NCBI RefSeq assembly: GCF_019049325.1
Contig: NZ_JAGMUO010000101.1
Location: 219,819-283,818 of the forward strand
Direction: 5' to 3'
Length of the DNA: 64,000 nucleotides
Source of the DNA: Streptomyces sp. AC512_CC834
Lineage (GTDB): Bacteria > Actinomycetota > Actinomycetes > Streptomycetales > Streptomycetaceae
Shown: piece by piece, positions 16,712 through 25,499 of the stretch
Position numbering within the stretch: the first letter of the stretch is position 1
How the letters are laid out: each line of letters opens with the position of its first letter
The notes under the pieces: generated by a model
What the model saw: only the letters and a program-made list of their open reading frames with translations
Database searches by the model: none
Told to the model about the DNA's origin: nothing
Translations under genes and position numbers: made by a program

Positions 16712-17797
16712 ATGTCCTCCGCACTGACCGATCTCTTCCCCTACCCGATCGTGCAGGCGCCCATGGCGGGCGGCGTCTCCGTGCCACGCCTCGTGGCCGC
16801 GGTGTCCGAGGCGGGCGGGCTGGGATTCCTGGCCGCCGGGTACAAGACCGCGGACGGGATGTACCAGGAGATCAAGCAACTGCGGGGACTGACGAACCGC
16901 CCTTTCGGAGTCAACCTCTTCCTCCCGCAGCCGGAGACGGCCGACCCCGCCGCGGTCGGCGTCTACGCCCACCAACTGGCCGGTGAGGCCTCCTGGTACG
17001 AGACGGAACTCGGCGACCCCGAGAGCGGCCGGGACGACGGCTACGACACCAAGCTCGCCGTGCTGCTGGACAACCCCGTGCCGGTGGTGTCCTTCCACTT
17101 CGGCGTCCCGAGCCGTGAAGTCGTCGACTCCCTGCACCGCGTGGGCACCTTCGCCGTGGTGACCGCGACCACCGCGGAGGAGGCCCGGGCCGTCGAGAGT
17201 TCCGGCGCCGACGCGGTGATCGCACAGGGCATCGAGGCCGGCGGCCACCAGGGCACCCACCGGGACAGCCCGGAGACCGGCGGCGCCGGCACCGGACTGC
17301 TGTCGCTGGTCGCCCAGGTCCGGGAGGCGGTGAGCCTGCCGATCGTCGCCGCCGGCGGCATCATGCGCGGCGGCCAGATCGCCTCGGTCCTCGCGGCCGG
17401 CGCGAGCGCGGCCCAGCTCGGCACCGCGTTCCTCGCCACCCCCGAGTCCGGCGCGCACGCCCTGCACAAGCAGTCGCTGACCAACCCCCTGTTCGTCCGC
17501 ACCGAACTCACCCGCGCCTTCTCCGGCCGCCCCGCACGCGGCCTGCTCAACCGCTTCCTGCGCGAGCACGGCCCCTACGCCCCCGCCGCCTACCCCGAGG
17601 TGCACCACCTCACCGCGCCGCTGCGCAAGGCGGCCGCGAAGGCGGGCGACGCGCAGGGCATGGCACTGTGGGCCGGACAGGGCCACCGGATGGCCCGGGA
17701 GCTGCCCGCCGGACAGCTCGTCGAGGTGCTGGCGGCCGAACTCGCCTCCGCCGGGACAGCGTTGTCGGCCTACGCGGCGGGAGGCGGCGGCCGATGA
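16712..17797 (+). CDS. nitronate monooxygenase
   Basis: A 361-residue FMN-dependent TIM-barrel enzyme of the nitronate monooxygenase (2-nitropropane dioxygenase) family, which oxidises alkyl nitronates such as propionate 3-nitronate. The flavin-site segments QAPMAGGVSVPRLVAAVSEA, QGIEAGGHQGTH (with the catalytic-type His) and AAGGIMRGGQIASVLAAGA are intact. The start ATG 16712 has only a distant GGAGGA. It overlaps the rsmE start by four bases (ATGA), so the two are translationally coupled. Confidence 0.88.
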   Translation: MSSALTDLFPYPIVQAPMAGGVSVPRLVAAVSEAGGLGFLAAGYKTADGMYQEIKQLRGLTNRPFGVNLFLPQPETADPAAVGVYAHQLAGEASWYETELGDPESGRDDGYDTKLAVLLDNPVPVVSFHFGVPSREVVDSLHRVGTFAVVTATTAEEARAVESSGADAVIAQGIEAGGHQGTHRDSPETGGAGTGLLSLVAQVREAVSLPIVAAGGIMRGGQIASVLAAGASAAQLGTAFLATPESGAHALHKQSLTNPLFVRTELTRAFSGRPARGLLNRFLREHGPYAPAAYPEVHHLTAPLRKAAAKAGDAQGMALWAGQGHRMARELPAGQLVEVLAAELASAGTALSAYAAGGGGR

Positions 17798-18579
17798 CGG
17801 CACCTGTGTTCGTGGTCGACTCCCTCCGCCCGGAGGACCTGTCCACGGGGGAGCCCGGGGAGCCGGGGGAGACAGGGGCGCCGGGGGAGTACGTCCTCGA
17901 CGGCCCCGAGGGACGGCACGCCGTCTCCGTGAAGCGGCTGCGGGCCGGCGAGAACGTCGTCCTCACCGACGGACGCGGCCGCTGGGCCGAGGGCGTGGTG
18001 AAGGCCGCCGAGGGCAAGGACCGCCTCGTCGTCACGGACCTGGAGACGGTCCACGAGGAACCGCCGGAGCAGCCCCGCGTCACCGTCGTCCAGGCCCTTC
18101 CCAAGGGCGACCGGGGCGAGCTGGCCGTCGAGACGATGACCGAGGTCGGTGTCGACGCGATCGTGCCCTGGGCGGCGTCCCGGTGCGTCACCCAGTGGAG
18201 GGGCGAGCGCGGCCTGAAGGCGCTGGGCAAGTGGCGGGCGACGGCCCGGGAGGCCGGCAAGCAGTCCCGCCGGGTCCGCTTCCCCGACGTCGCGGACGCG
18301 GCAACGAGCAAGCAGGTTGCCTCACTTCTGGCCGACGCCGACTTCGCCGCCGTACTCCACGAGAGCGGCGACGCACCACTGGCCGCCACCGAACTCCCCG
18401 CCACCGGCGACATCGTGCTGGTCGTCGGCCCCGAAGGGGGCGTGTCCCCCGAGGAGTTGGCGCTCTTCGCCGAGGCCGGCGCCAAGCCCTACCAACTGGG
18501 CCGCAGCGTCCTGCGCACCTCCACCGCGGGCACCGCCGCGACCGCCGTACTCCTCGCCCGCACCGGCCGCTGGTCCTGA
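17794..18579 (+). CDS. rsmE: 16S rRNA (uracil(1498)-N(3))-methyltransferase
   Basis: A 261-residue SPOUT-class methyltransferase that makes m3U1498 in 16S rRNA using S-adenosylmethionine. The knot motifs VVGPEGGVSPEELALF and LGRSVLRTSTAGTAA are present, with the N-terminal PUA-like HAVSVKRLRAGENV segment. The N-terminus carries an extra short Gly/Pro/Glu-rich stretch (EPGEPGETGAPGE). The start overlaps the preceding stop. Its stop codon lies inside the first unit of a pentanucleotide repeat. Confidence 0.95.
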   Translation: MTAPVFVVDSLRPEDLSTGEPGEPGETGAPGEYVLDGPEGRHAVSVKRLRAGENVVLTDGRGRWAEGVVKAAEGKDRLVVTDLETVHEEPPEQPRVTVVQALPKGDRGELAVETMTEVGVDAIVPWAASRCVTQWRGERGLKALGKWRATAREAGKQSRRVRFPDVADAATSKQVASLLADADFAAVLHESGDAPLAATELPATGDIVLVVGPEGGVSPEELALFAEAGAKPYQLGRSVLRTSTAGTAATAVLLARTGRWS

Positions 18580-18610
18580 TCTGATCTGACCTGACCTGAC
18601 CTGACCTGAC
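18576..18610. repeat. seven tandem pentanucleotide repeats (CTGAT/CTGAC)
   Basis: Two CTGAT units followed by five CTGAC units run without interruption. The first unit contains the TGA stop of rsmE. The array ends eight bases before the end of the convergent minus-strand gene. Confidence 0.95.
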
Positions 18611-18618
18611 GTGCCCGG

Positions 18619-19020
18619 TCAGCCGTCGACGGCGGCGACCACGGCCGGGAACAGCTCCCAGCCGTCCAGTTCCACCGGCCCGCCGCCGATCCCGTCCCCG
18701 TCCCCGGCCCTGTCCCAGGGCAGCAGCCCCCGCCGCCCGGCCTCCTCGACCAGCGCCCGTACGACACCGGGTTCGCGCAGGTTGAGCAGGTTGCCGCGGT
18801 TGTCGCCCACGCATCCCTCGTACCAGTAACCGCCCTCCGTGGTCCACCGGCCCGAGTCGGGCGCACAGGCGAGGAACACGAACCGCACCCGAACACCGTC
18901 CCGGTACAGCGTCAACGCGTCCCGCCAGACACCATCACGCCCGCGTTTCTGCCGGTGACTCCACAGACAGGTGGTCTGTTCGTCCATCACGAGCCTGCGC
19001 TGCCTGCGGTCGTTGCCCAT
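18619..19020 (-). CDS. hypothetical protein, 133 residues
   Basis: The product starts MGNDRRQRRLVMDEQTTCLW and is predicted soluble, with Trp- and Gly-rich stretches (GRWTTEGGYWYEGCVGDN) and the acidic ending VELDGWELFPAVVAAVDG. No known domain is recognised; the overall look resembles small immunity or SMI1-like proteins, but this is a guess. It is divergent from the lipoprotein gene and convergent with rsmE. Confidence 0.6.
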   Translation of the reverse strand: MGNDRRQRRLVMDEQTTCLWSHRQKRGRDGVWRDALTLYRDGVRVRFVFLACAPDSGRWTTEGGYWYEGCVGDNRGNLLNLREPGVVRALVEEAGRRGLLPWDRAGDGDGIGGGPVELDGWELFPAVVAAVDG

Positions 19021-19091
19021 CCGTCCACGGTAGTGAGGAGTGGCCGTATGCGCCCTACCGCCGGTCCCGCACCGGTGGCACGCTGCCCTCC

Positions 19092-19619
19092 ATGGGGGCA
19101 TTGAGGCGGATATTGAGGCGGATATGGCGTGTGGCTCCGGTGGTCGTCGGCTCGGTCGTCGCCGTCGGCGGCGTCGTCGCGTGCGAGCCGGGCGGAATAG
19201 GTTCCGCCGCGGTGGCGTACACGACCGACCAGACCGTGACCCGCGAACTGGAGCGGCAGAAGGCGGAGGTGCGGTGGCTCACCTGCACCGCCTCCTACGG
19301 CGACCGGGGCAGCACCGCGTCGGCGAGCGAGAACACCGTCGCCTCCGTCGACTGCGAGGGCAGGACGGACGGCGGCAAGGACATCACCGTCGACGGCAAG
19401 GTGACCCGTGTCGTCAACGGGGCCTGCGTGCGCGGGAATCTGACGGCCGAGGTCGACGGCAAGCAGTGGTTCCGGGTCAAGGGCCTGGGCAACTGCGACG
19501 CCACGAGCGCCCCGCCCGCCAACCGGCCCTCCCCGGACCGGCCGGGGCCCACCGTGACCGTCACCCGGACCATCTGGTGCCCGGACGACCCGCACTGCCA
19601 CCCGGTCGAGGGCAAGTAG
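19092..19619 (+). CDS. putative lipoprotein of unknown function
   Basis: A 175-residue protein with a basic start (MGALRRILRRIWR), a hydrophobic segment (VAPVVVGSVVAVGGVV) and a lipobox-like VVAC at about residues 28-31. It is therefore likely exported and lipid-anchored. The mature part has several cysteines (TCTASY, VDCEG, NGACVRGN, GNCDA) and a Pro-rich tail ending in a CPDDPHCHP cluster. No family is recognised. The start is ATG 19092. It precedes the tricorn gene by 85 bases on the same strand. Confidence 0.65.
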   Translation: MGALRRILRRIWRVAPVVVGSVVAVGGVVACEPGGIGSAAVAYTTDQTVTRELERQKAEVRWLTCTASYGDRGSTASASENTVASVDCEGRTDGGKDITVDGKVTRVVNGACVRGNLTAEVDGKQWFRVKGLGNCDATSAPPANRPSPDRPGPTVTVTRTIWCPDDPHCHPVEGK

Positions 19620-19704
19620 CCCGGCGGGCCGCAGGCCGGTCGCCGTGGCCGGTATGTGATCCAAACCTCTGTCGGCGGGCGGCGCCCCTGCATAGGGTGA
19701 GGGG

Positions 19705-22700
19705 GTGACACAGCCCGTAGCGCCTGCCTACCTCCGCTTTCCGCACCCGCACGGCGAGTTGGTCGCCTTCACCGCCGAGGACGACGTGTGGCTCGCCCCG
19801 CTCGACGGCGGCCGGGCCTGGCGGGTCAGCGCCGACAACGTGCCGGTGAACCACCCGCGGATCTCGCCCGACGGCACCACGGTCGCCTGGACCTCCACCC
19901 GCGACGGCGCCCCCGAGGTGCACGTCGCCCCCGTCGACGGCGGCTCCGCCAAGCGCCTCACCCACTGGGGCAGCATCAAGACGCAGGTACGCGGCTGGAC
20001 CGCCGAAGGCCGCGTCCTCGCCCTCAGCACGTACGGGCAGGCCAGCCTGCGCCGCAGTTGGGCCCGCGCCGTCCCGCTCGACGGCGGACCGGCCACCACC
20101 CTGCCGTACGGGCCCGTCGGCGACGTCGCGCACGGCCCGCACACCGTGCTGCTGTCCGCGCCCATGGGCCGCGAGGCCGCCTGGTGGAAGCGCTACCGGG
20201 GCGGTACGGCGGGCAAGCTGTGGATCGACGCCGAGGACGACGGCGAGTTCGTACGCCTGCACGCCGACCTCGACGGCAATATCGAGTACCCCTTCTGGGT
20301 CGGCGACCGCATCGCGTTCCTCTCCGACCACGAGGGCACCGGCGCCCTCTACTCCTCCCTCGCCGACGGCTCCGACCTGCGCCGGCACACACCTCTCGAA
20401 GGCTTCTACGCCCGGCACGCCGCCACCGACGGCACCCGCGTCGTCTACGCGTCCGCCGGTGAACTGTGGACGCTGGACGACCTCGACGGGGCCGAGCCGC
20501 GCCGGCTCGACGTCCGGCTCGGCGGCGCCCGCGTCGACCTCCAGTCCTACCCGGTCAACGCCGCCCACTGGTTCGGCTCCGCGTCCCCCGACCACACCGC
20601 GCGCGGCAGCGCCGTCGCCGTACGCGGCGGCGTGCACTGGGTCACCCACCGTTCGGGACCCGCCCGCGCGCTCGCGGCGACACCCGGCGTACGCACCCGG
20701 CTGCCGCGCACCTTCCGCGCCGACGGCGAGGAGTGGGTGGTGTGGGTGACGGACGCCGAGGGCGACGACGCCCTGGAGTTCGCGCCCGCCACCGGACTCG
20801 CCCCCGGCGCCTCCGCCCGCCGCCTGGCCGCCGGACAGCTCGGCCGGGTGCTGAACCTCGCCGTGGCCCCGGACGGCAGCCGCGTCGCCGTAGCCTCGCA
20901 CGACGGGCGGGTGCTGCTCGTGGAGCGCGAGAGCGGCGAGGTCCGCGAGGTCGACCGCAGCGAGGACGGCGACGCGTCCGGCCTTGTCTTCTCGCCCGAC
21001 TCGGCCTGGCTCGCCTGGTCCCACCCCGGCCCCTCCCCGCTGCGCCAGCTCAGGCTCGCCAACACCACCGACCTGTCGGTGAGCGAGGCGACCCCGCTGC
21101 GCTTCGGGGACTACTCGCCGGCCTTCACCCTGGACGGCAAGCACCTCGCCTTCCTCTCCACCCGCTCCTTCGACCCGGTCTACGACGAGCAGGTCTTCGA
21201 CCTGGCCTTCGTCGAGAGTGCCCGCCCCTACCTGATCACCCTCGCCGCGACCACCCCCTCGCCCTTCGGCCCGCAGCGTCACGGCCGCCCCTTCGAGACC
21301 CCGGACCGGGAGGAGACCCCCGACAGCGAGGGCACCCCCACCACCCGCATCGACATCGAGGGCCTCGCCGACCGCATCGTGCCGTTCCCGGTGGAGGCCG
21401 CCCGCTACTCCCGGCTGCGCGCCGCCAAGGACGGCGTCCTGTGGCTGCGCCACCCGCTCACCGGTGTCCTCGGCGCCTCCCGCGCCAACCCGGACGACCC
21501 CGGCCCCAACACCGAGCTGGAGCGCTACGACCTCGCCCAGCAGCGCGTCGAGCATCTCGGCGGCGACGCCGACCACTTCGAGGTCAGCGGCGACGGCAAG
21601 CGGGTGCTGCTGTGGACCGACGGACGGCTCAAGGTCGTACCCAGCGACCGGCGGGCCTCCGGCGACGAGGACAGCGACACCAACATCAGCGTCGACCTGG
21701 GCCGGGTCCGCCAGAGGGTCGAACCGGTCGCCGAGTGGCGGCAGATGTTCGACGAGACCGGCCGCATCATGCGCGACCACTTCTGGCGGCCCGACATGAA
21801 CGGCGTCGACTGGGACGGCGTCCTGGACCGCTACCGGCCCGTCCTCGACCGCCTCGCCACCCACGACGACCTCGTCGACCTCCTGTGGGAGGTGCACGGC
21901 GAACTCGGCACCTCGCACGCCTACGTCACCCCGCGCGGCGGCCACGGCTCCGGCGCCCGGCAGGGCCTGCTCGGCGCCGACCTCTCCCGCCACGAGGACG
22001 GCACGGACGGCACGGGCGGCAGGGACAGCACGGGCGGCACGGGCGGCAGGGACAGCACGGTCGGCACGGGCGGCATCTGGCGCATCGACCGCGTCCTGCC
22101 CTCGGAGTCCTCCGACCCCGACGCCCGTTCCCCGCTCGCCGCGCCCGGGGTCGCCGTGCGCGCCGGGGACGCCATCGTCGCCGTCGCCGGACAGACCGTG
22201 GACCCGGTCACCGGTCCCGGCCCGCTGCTCGTCGGCACCGCGGGCAAACCGGTCGAGCTGACCATCTCCCCGTCCGGCGGCGGAGAACTGCGGCACGCCG
22301 TCGTCGTTCCCCTCGCCGACGAGGAGCCGCTGCGCTACCACGCCTGGGTCGCCGACCGCCGCGCCTACGTGCACGAGAAGTCCGGCGGCCGGCTCGGCTA
22401 CCTCCACGTGCCCGACATGCAGGCCCCCGGCTGGGCCCAGATCCACCGCGACCTGCGCGTCGAGGTCGCCAGGGAGGGCCTGGTCGTCGACGTCCGCGAG
22501 AACCGCGGCGGGCACACCTCCCAACTGGTCGTGGAGAAGCTCGCCCGGCGCATCGTCGGCTGGGACCTGCCGCGCGGCATGCGGCCGACCAGCTACCCGC
22601 AGGACGCGCCCCGCGGCCCGGTCGTCGCCGTCGCCAACGAGTTCTCCGGCTCGGACGGCGACATCGTCAACGCCGCGATCAGGGCGCTCGGCATCGGCCC

Positions 22701-22974
22701 GGTCGTCGGCGTCCGCACCTGGGGCGGCGTCATCGGCATCGACAGCCGCTACCGCCTGGTCGACGGGACACTCGTCACCCAGCCCAAGTACGCCTTCTGG
22801 CTGGAGGGTTACGGCTGGGGCGTGGAGAACCACGGCGTCGACCCGGACGTCGAGGTCCCGCAACGCCCCCAGGACCACGCGGCGGGCCGCGACCCCCAAC
22901 TGGACGAGGCGATCGCGCTGGCGCTGGCGGCACTGGAGGAAACCCCGGCGAAGACCCCGCCCGCGTTGCCCTGA
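19705..22974 (+). CDS. tricorn protease (S41 peptidase with PDZ domain)
   Basis: A 1089-residue tricorn-type protease that degrades peptides released by the proteasome or other proteases in the cytoplasm. Two beta-propeller regions fill about residues 1-660 (YLRFPHPHGELVAF start, WTSTRDGAPEVHV). A helical bundle, a PDZ domain and the S41 catalytic part follow. The active site looks complete: Ser 737-His 738 (TSHAY), nucleophile Ser 983 (NEFSGSDGD) and Glu 1041 (GVENHG). A Gly-Thr-Asp-Ser repeat insert lies before the PDZ region at about 22000-22075. GTG 19705 is the start, with a purine-rich GAGGGG just upstream. Confidence 0.93.
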   Translation: MTQPVAPAYLRFPHPHGELVAFTAEDDVWLAPLDGGRAWRVSADNVPVNHPRISPDGTTVAWTSTRDGAPEVHVAPVDGGSAKRLTHWGSIKTQVRGWTAEGRVLALSTYGQASLRRSWARAVPLDGGPATTLPYGPVGDVAHGPHTVLLSAPMGREAAWWKRYRGGTAGKLWIDAEDDGEFVRLHADLDGNIEYPFWVGDRIAFLSDHEGTGALYSSLADGSDLRRHTPLEGFYARHAATDGTRVVYASAGELWTLDDLDGAEPRRLDVRLGGARVDLQSYPVNAAHWFGSASPDHTARGSAVAVRGGVHWVTHRSGPARALAATPGVRTRLPRTFRADGEEWVVWVTDAEGDDALEFAPATGLAPGASARRLAAGQLGRVLNLAVAPDGSRVAVASHDGRVLLVERESGEVREVDRSEDGDASGLVFSPDSAWLAWSHPGPSPLRQLRLANTTDLSVSEATPLRFGDYSPAFTLDGKHLAFLSTRSFDPVYDEQVFDLAFVESARPYLITLAATTPSPFGPQRHGRPFETPDREETPDSEGTPTTRIDIEGLADRIVPFPVEAARYSRLRAAKDGVLWLRHPLTGVLGASRANPDDPGPNTELERYDLAQQRVEHLGGDADHFEVSGDGKRVLLWTDGRLKVVPSDRRASGDEDSDTNISVDLGRVRQRVEPVAEWRQMFDETGRIMRDHFWRPDMNGVDWDGVLDRYRPVLDRLATHDDLVDLLWEVHGELGTSHAYVTPRGGHGSGARQGLLGADLSRHEDGTDGTGGRDSTGGTGGRDSTVGTGGIWRIDRVLPSESSDPDARSPLAAPGVAVRAGDAIVAVAGQTVDPVTGPGPLLVGTAGKPVELTISPSGGGELRHAVVVPLADEEPLRYHAWVADRRAYVHEKSGGRLGYLHVPDMQAPGWAQIHRDLRVEVAREGLVVDVRENRGGHTSQLVVEKLARRIVGWDLPRGMRPTSYPQDAPRGPVVAVANEFSGSDGDIVNAAIRALGIGPVVGVRTWGGVIGIDSRYRLVDGTLVTQPKYAFWLEGYGWGVENHGVDPDVEVPQRPQDHAAGRDPQLDEAIALALAALEETPAKTPPALP

Positions 22975-23010
22975 CCGCGGGCAGTCCGCCGGGGCGGCAC
23001 CCGTCCCGCG

Positions 23011-23090
23011 GGAGCGGCGCCCCGCAGGCGCAGGCGCGGGCAAGCAGACCCACCCGACAGCAACCCCCGTGAGCGGAGCGGCGCCCCGCA
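23011..23090. repeat. 16-bp direct repeat in the tricorn-HIT intergenic gap
   Basis: GGAGCGGCGCCCCGCA occurs at 23011-23026 and again at 23075-23090, 64 bases apart. The GC-rich sequence around both copies resembles the short intergenic repeats scattered in Streptomyces chromosomes; no role is known. Confidence 0.85.
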
Positions 23091-23143
23091 CCCCGGGGCT
23101 CGCTACGATGCCCCAGAGAAGATCACCACCGTGAGGAGGCCCC

Positions 23144-23497
23144 ATGGCGGGCGAGCCACAGGACGACTGCCTGTTCTGCAAGATCGTCGCAGGGCAGATC
23201 CCGGCGACGATCGTCCGCGAGACGGACACGACCGTGGCGTTCCGGGACATCAACCCGCAGGCGCCCACCCACGTCCTGGTGATCCCCAAGGCGCACTACC
23301 GCGACGCCGCCGCCCTCGCCGCGGGCGCCCCACAGCTCGCCGCCGACGTTCTGTGCGAGGCCGGGGCCGTCGCCGCCGACGAGCAGTTGGACAGCTACCG
23401 CATCGTCTTCAACACCGGCAGCGGCGCCGGCCAGACCGTCTGGCACACCCACGCCCACGTCCTCGGCGGCCGCGGCCTCGAATGGCCCCCCGGTTAG
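23144..23497 (+). CDS. HIT family nucleotide-binding hydrolase
   Basis: A 117-residue histidine-triad protein of the Hint branch, which hydrolyses phosphoramidate or acyl/aminoacyl-adenylates. It has the N-terminal zinc-type pair in CLFCKIV and the triad HTHAHVLGG with His 101, 103 and 105. The start ATG 23144 has GAGGAGG six bases upstream. The rnz gene follows within 16 bases, so the two are probably cotranscribed. Confidence 0.93.
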   Translation: MAGEPQDDCLFCKIVAGQIPATIVRETDTTVAFRDINPQAPTHVLVIPKAHYRDAAALAAGAPQLAADVLCEAGAVAADEQLDSYRIVFNTGSGAGQTVWHTHAHVLGGRGLEWPPG

Positions 23498-23512
23498 GCG
23501 CGGACGGTCACT

Positions 23513-24418
23513 GTGTCCGTACGTGAACTGGTCGTCCTCGGCACCGCCAGCCAGGTCCCGACCCGGCACCGCAACCACAACGGCTACCTGCTGCGCTGGG
23601 ACGGCGAGGGCATTCTGTTCGACCCCGGCGAGGGCACGCAGCGCCAGATGCTGCGCGCCGGGGCCGCCGCCCACGACCTGAACCGGATCTGCGTCACGCA
23701 CTTCCACGGCGACCACAGCCTGGGCCTGGCCGGCGTCATCCAGCGGATCAACCTCGACCAGGTCCCGCACGAGGTCACCGCGCACTACCCGCGCTCCGGG
23801 CAGCGTTTCTTCGAGCGCCTGCGGTACGCCACCGCCTACCGCGAGACGGTCGCGCTCACCGAGGCCCCGGTCGGCACGGACGGCGTCCTCGCGGTCACCC
23901 CCGCCTACACCCTGGACGCCCGCAAGCTGTCCCACCCCGTCGAGTCGTACGGCTACCGGCTCACCGAGCCCGACGGCCGCCGCATGCTGCCCGAGCGCCT
24001 GGCCGTGCACGGCATCAAGGGTCCCGACGTCGGCCGCATCCAGCGCGAGGGCTCGCTGAACGGCGTCCCGCTCGACGAGGTCAGCGAGCTCCGCCGCGGC
24101 CAGCGGTTCGCGTTCGTCATGGACACCCGGCTGTGCGAGGGCGTGCACGCGCTGGCCGAGGGTTGCGACCTGCTGGTCGTCGAGTCCACCTTTCTCGACG
24201 AGGACGAGACGCTCGCCACCGACCACGGCCACCTGACCGCCGGACAGGCGGCGCGGGCCGCCCGGGACGCGGGCGTACGCCACCTGGTCCTGACCCACTT
24301 CAGCCAGCGCTACTCGGACCCGGAGGAGTTCGAGCGGCAGGCACGGGCGGCCGGTTACGAGGGCGAGCTGACCGTGGCCCACGATCTACTGAGAGTCCCG
24401 GTTCCGAAACGTCGGTAA
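23513..24418 (+). CDS. rnz: ribonuclease Z
   Basis: A 301-residue metallo-beta-lactamase endonuclease that trims tRNA 3' ends. The zinc motif THFHGDHSLGLAG (His 63, His 65, Asp 67, His 68) and the C-terminal LTHFSQRYSDPEEF, typical for RNase Z, are intact. The GTG start follows the HIT gene closely. The adenine deaminase gene begins 20 bases after the stop, from what may be its own promoter. Confidence 0.93.
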   Translation: MSVRELVVLGTASQVPTRHRNHNGYLLRWDGEGILFDPGEGTQRQMLRAGAAAHDLNRICVTHFHGDHSLGLAGVIQRINLDQVPHEVTAHYPRSGQRFFERLRYATAYRETVALTEAPVGTDGVLAVTPAYTLDARKLSHPVESYGYRLTEPDGRRMLPERLAVHGIKGPDVGRIQREGSLNGVPLDEVSELRRGQRFAFVMDTRLCEGVHALAEGCDLLVVESTFLDEDETLATDHGHLTAGQAARAARDAGVRHLVLTHFSQRYSDPEEFERQARAAGYEGELTVAHDLLRVPVPKRR

Positions 24419-24426
24419 AACGGTCC

Positions 24427-24432
24427 TACAAT
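24427..24432 (+). promoter_or_regulatory. candidate -10 element for a leaderless deaminase transcript
   Basis: TACAAT, a good match to the TANNNT -10 pattern, ends six bases before the ATG at 24439, and no ribosome binding site is visible. Transcription would begin at or next to the start codon, as in many leaderless Streptomyces messages. A convincing -35 box is not seen. Confidence 0.45.
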
Positions 24433-24438
24433 TCTCTG

Positions 24439-25437
24439 ATGCCGCTGCCCAAAGCTGAACTGCACCTCCACATCGAAGGCACCCTGGAACCGGAGCTGGC
24501 CTTCGCACTCGCCACCCGCAACGGTGTCGCGCTCCCGTACGCGGACGAGGACGCCCTGCGCGAGGCGTACCGGTTCGAGGACCTCCAGTCCTTCCTGAAC
24601 CTGTACTACGGACTCATGGCCGTCCTGCGCACCGAGCGGGACTTCGAGGACCTCGCGAACGCCTACCTCGCCCGTGCCGCCGCGCAGGGCGTGCGGCACG
24701 CGGAGATCTTCTTCGACCCGCAGGCCCACCTCGCCCGGGGCGTGGAGATGGGCACGGTCGTGGAGGGGCTGTGGCGGGCACTGGGCGCCGGCCGCGAGAA
24801 CCACGGCGTCTCCACCCGCCTGATCCTCTGCTTCCTGCGCGACGAGTCCGCCGAGTCGGCCCTCGCGATCCTGGACGCCGCCAAGCCGTACCTGGACCGG
24901 ATCACCGGCGTCGGCCTGGACTCCGCCGAGGTCGGCCACCCGCCGGTCAAGTTCCGCGCCGTGTACGAGGCCGCCGCCGCCCTCGGTCTTCGCCGGGTCG
25001 CGCACGCGGGCGAGGAGGGGCCGCCCGAGTACGTCACCGAGGCCCTGGACGTCCTCGGCGTCGAGCGGATCGACCACGGGCTGCGCTCGGTGGAGGACCC
25101 GGCGCTGGTCGAGCGGCTGGTGCGCGACCGAGTCCCGCTCACCCTGTGCCCCCTGTCCAACGTCCGGCTGCGCACGGTCGACACCCTCGCCGACCACCCG
25201 CTGTCCTCGATGCTCGACGCGGGCCTGATGTGCACGGTCAACTCCGACGACCCCGCCTACTTCGGCGGCTACGCGGGCGACAACTTCGACGCCGTACGCG
25301 CGGCCCTCGGCCTCACCGAGGAGCGGCTGCGGGAACTGGCCCGCAACTCCTTCCTCGCCTCCTTCCTCGAGGACGACGAGGAACTGCGGGCGCGCTGCCT
25401 CGCCGAGGTGGAGGCGTACGAGTTCCCCGCCGTGTAG
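24439..25437 (+). CDS. adenine/adenosine deaminase
   Basis: A 332-residue zinc-dependent deaminase of the adenosine/AMP deaminase superfamily. It has the metal motif AELHLHIEG (His 9, His 11), HAGEEGPPEY, IDHGLR and the terminal NSDDPAYFGGY. The VGLDSAEVGHPPVKF stretch and the EEGPPEY loop match the bacterial adenine deaminase subgroup (adenine to hypoxanthine) better than classical adenosine deaminase, so purine salvage of free adenine is the likely role. Substrate assignment is an inference from remembered family members. ATG 24439 has no Shine-Dalgarno sequence. Confidence 0.85.
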   Translation: MPLPKAELHLHIEGTLEPELAFALATRNGVALPYADEDALREAYRFEDLQSFLNLYYGLMAVLRTERDFEDLANAYLARAAAQGVRHAEIFFDPQAHLARGVEMGTVVEGLWRALGAGRENHGVSTRLILCFLRDESAESALAILDAAKPYLDRITGVGLDSAEVGHPPVKFRAVYEAAAALGLRRVAHAGEEGPPEYVTEALDVLGVERIDHGLRSVEDPALVERLVRDRVPLTLCPLSNVRLRTVDTLADHPLSSMLDAGLMCTVNSDDPAYFGGYAGDNFDAVRAALGLTEERLRELARNSFLASFLEDDEELRARCLAEVEAYEFPAV

Positions 25438-25499
25438 GCGCCTTGGCGTAGCGATTCCCCGCCGTGTCGTAGGCCCCCGTTCTGCGGCACCGGACGGCG

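Noticed and set aside
18576..18610. Pentanucleotide repeat considered as an attachment site or origin element
   Set aside because: No integrase, tRNA or replication gene is near, and the array is a simple repeat.
19561..23289. Very long open frame on the minus strand opposite the tricorn gene
   Set aside because: It is an artefact of strong third-position GC in the real gene; its translation is Gly/Ala/Arg/Val-rich without domains.
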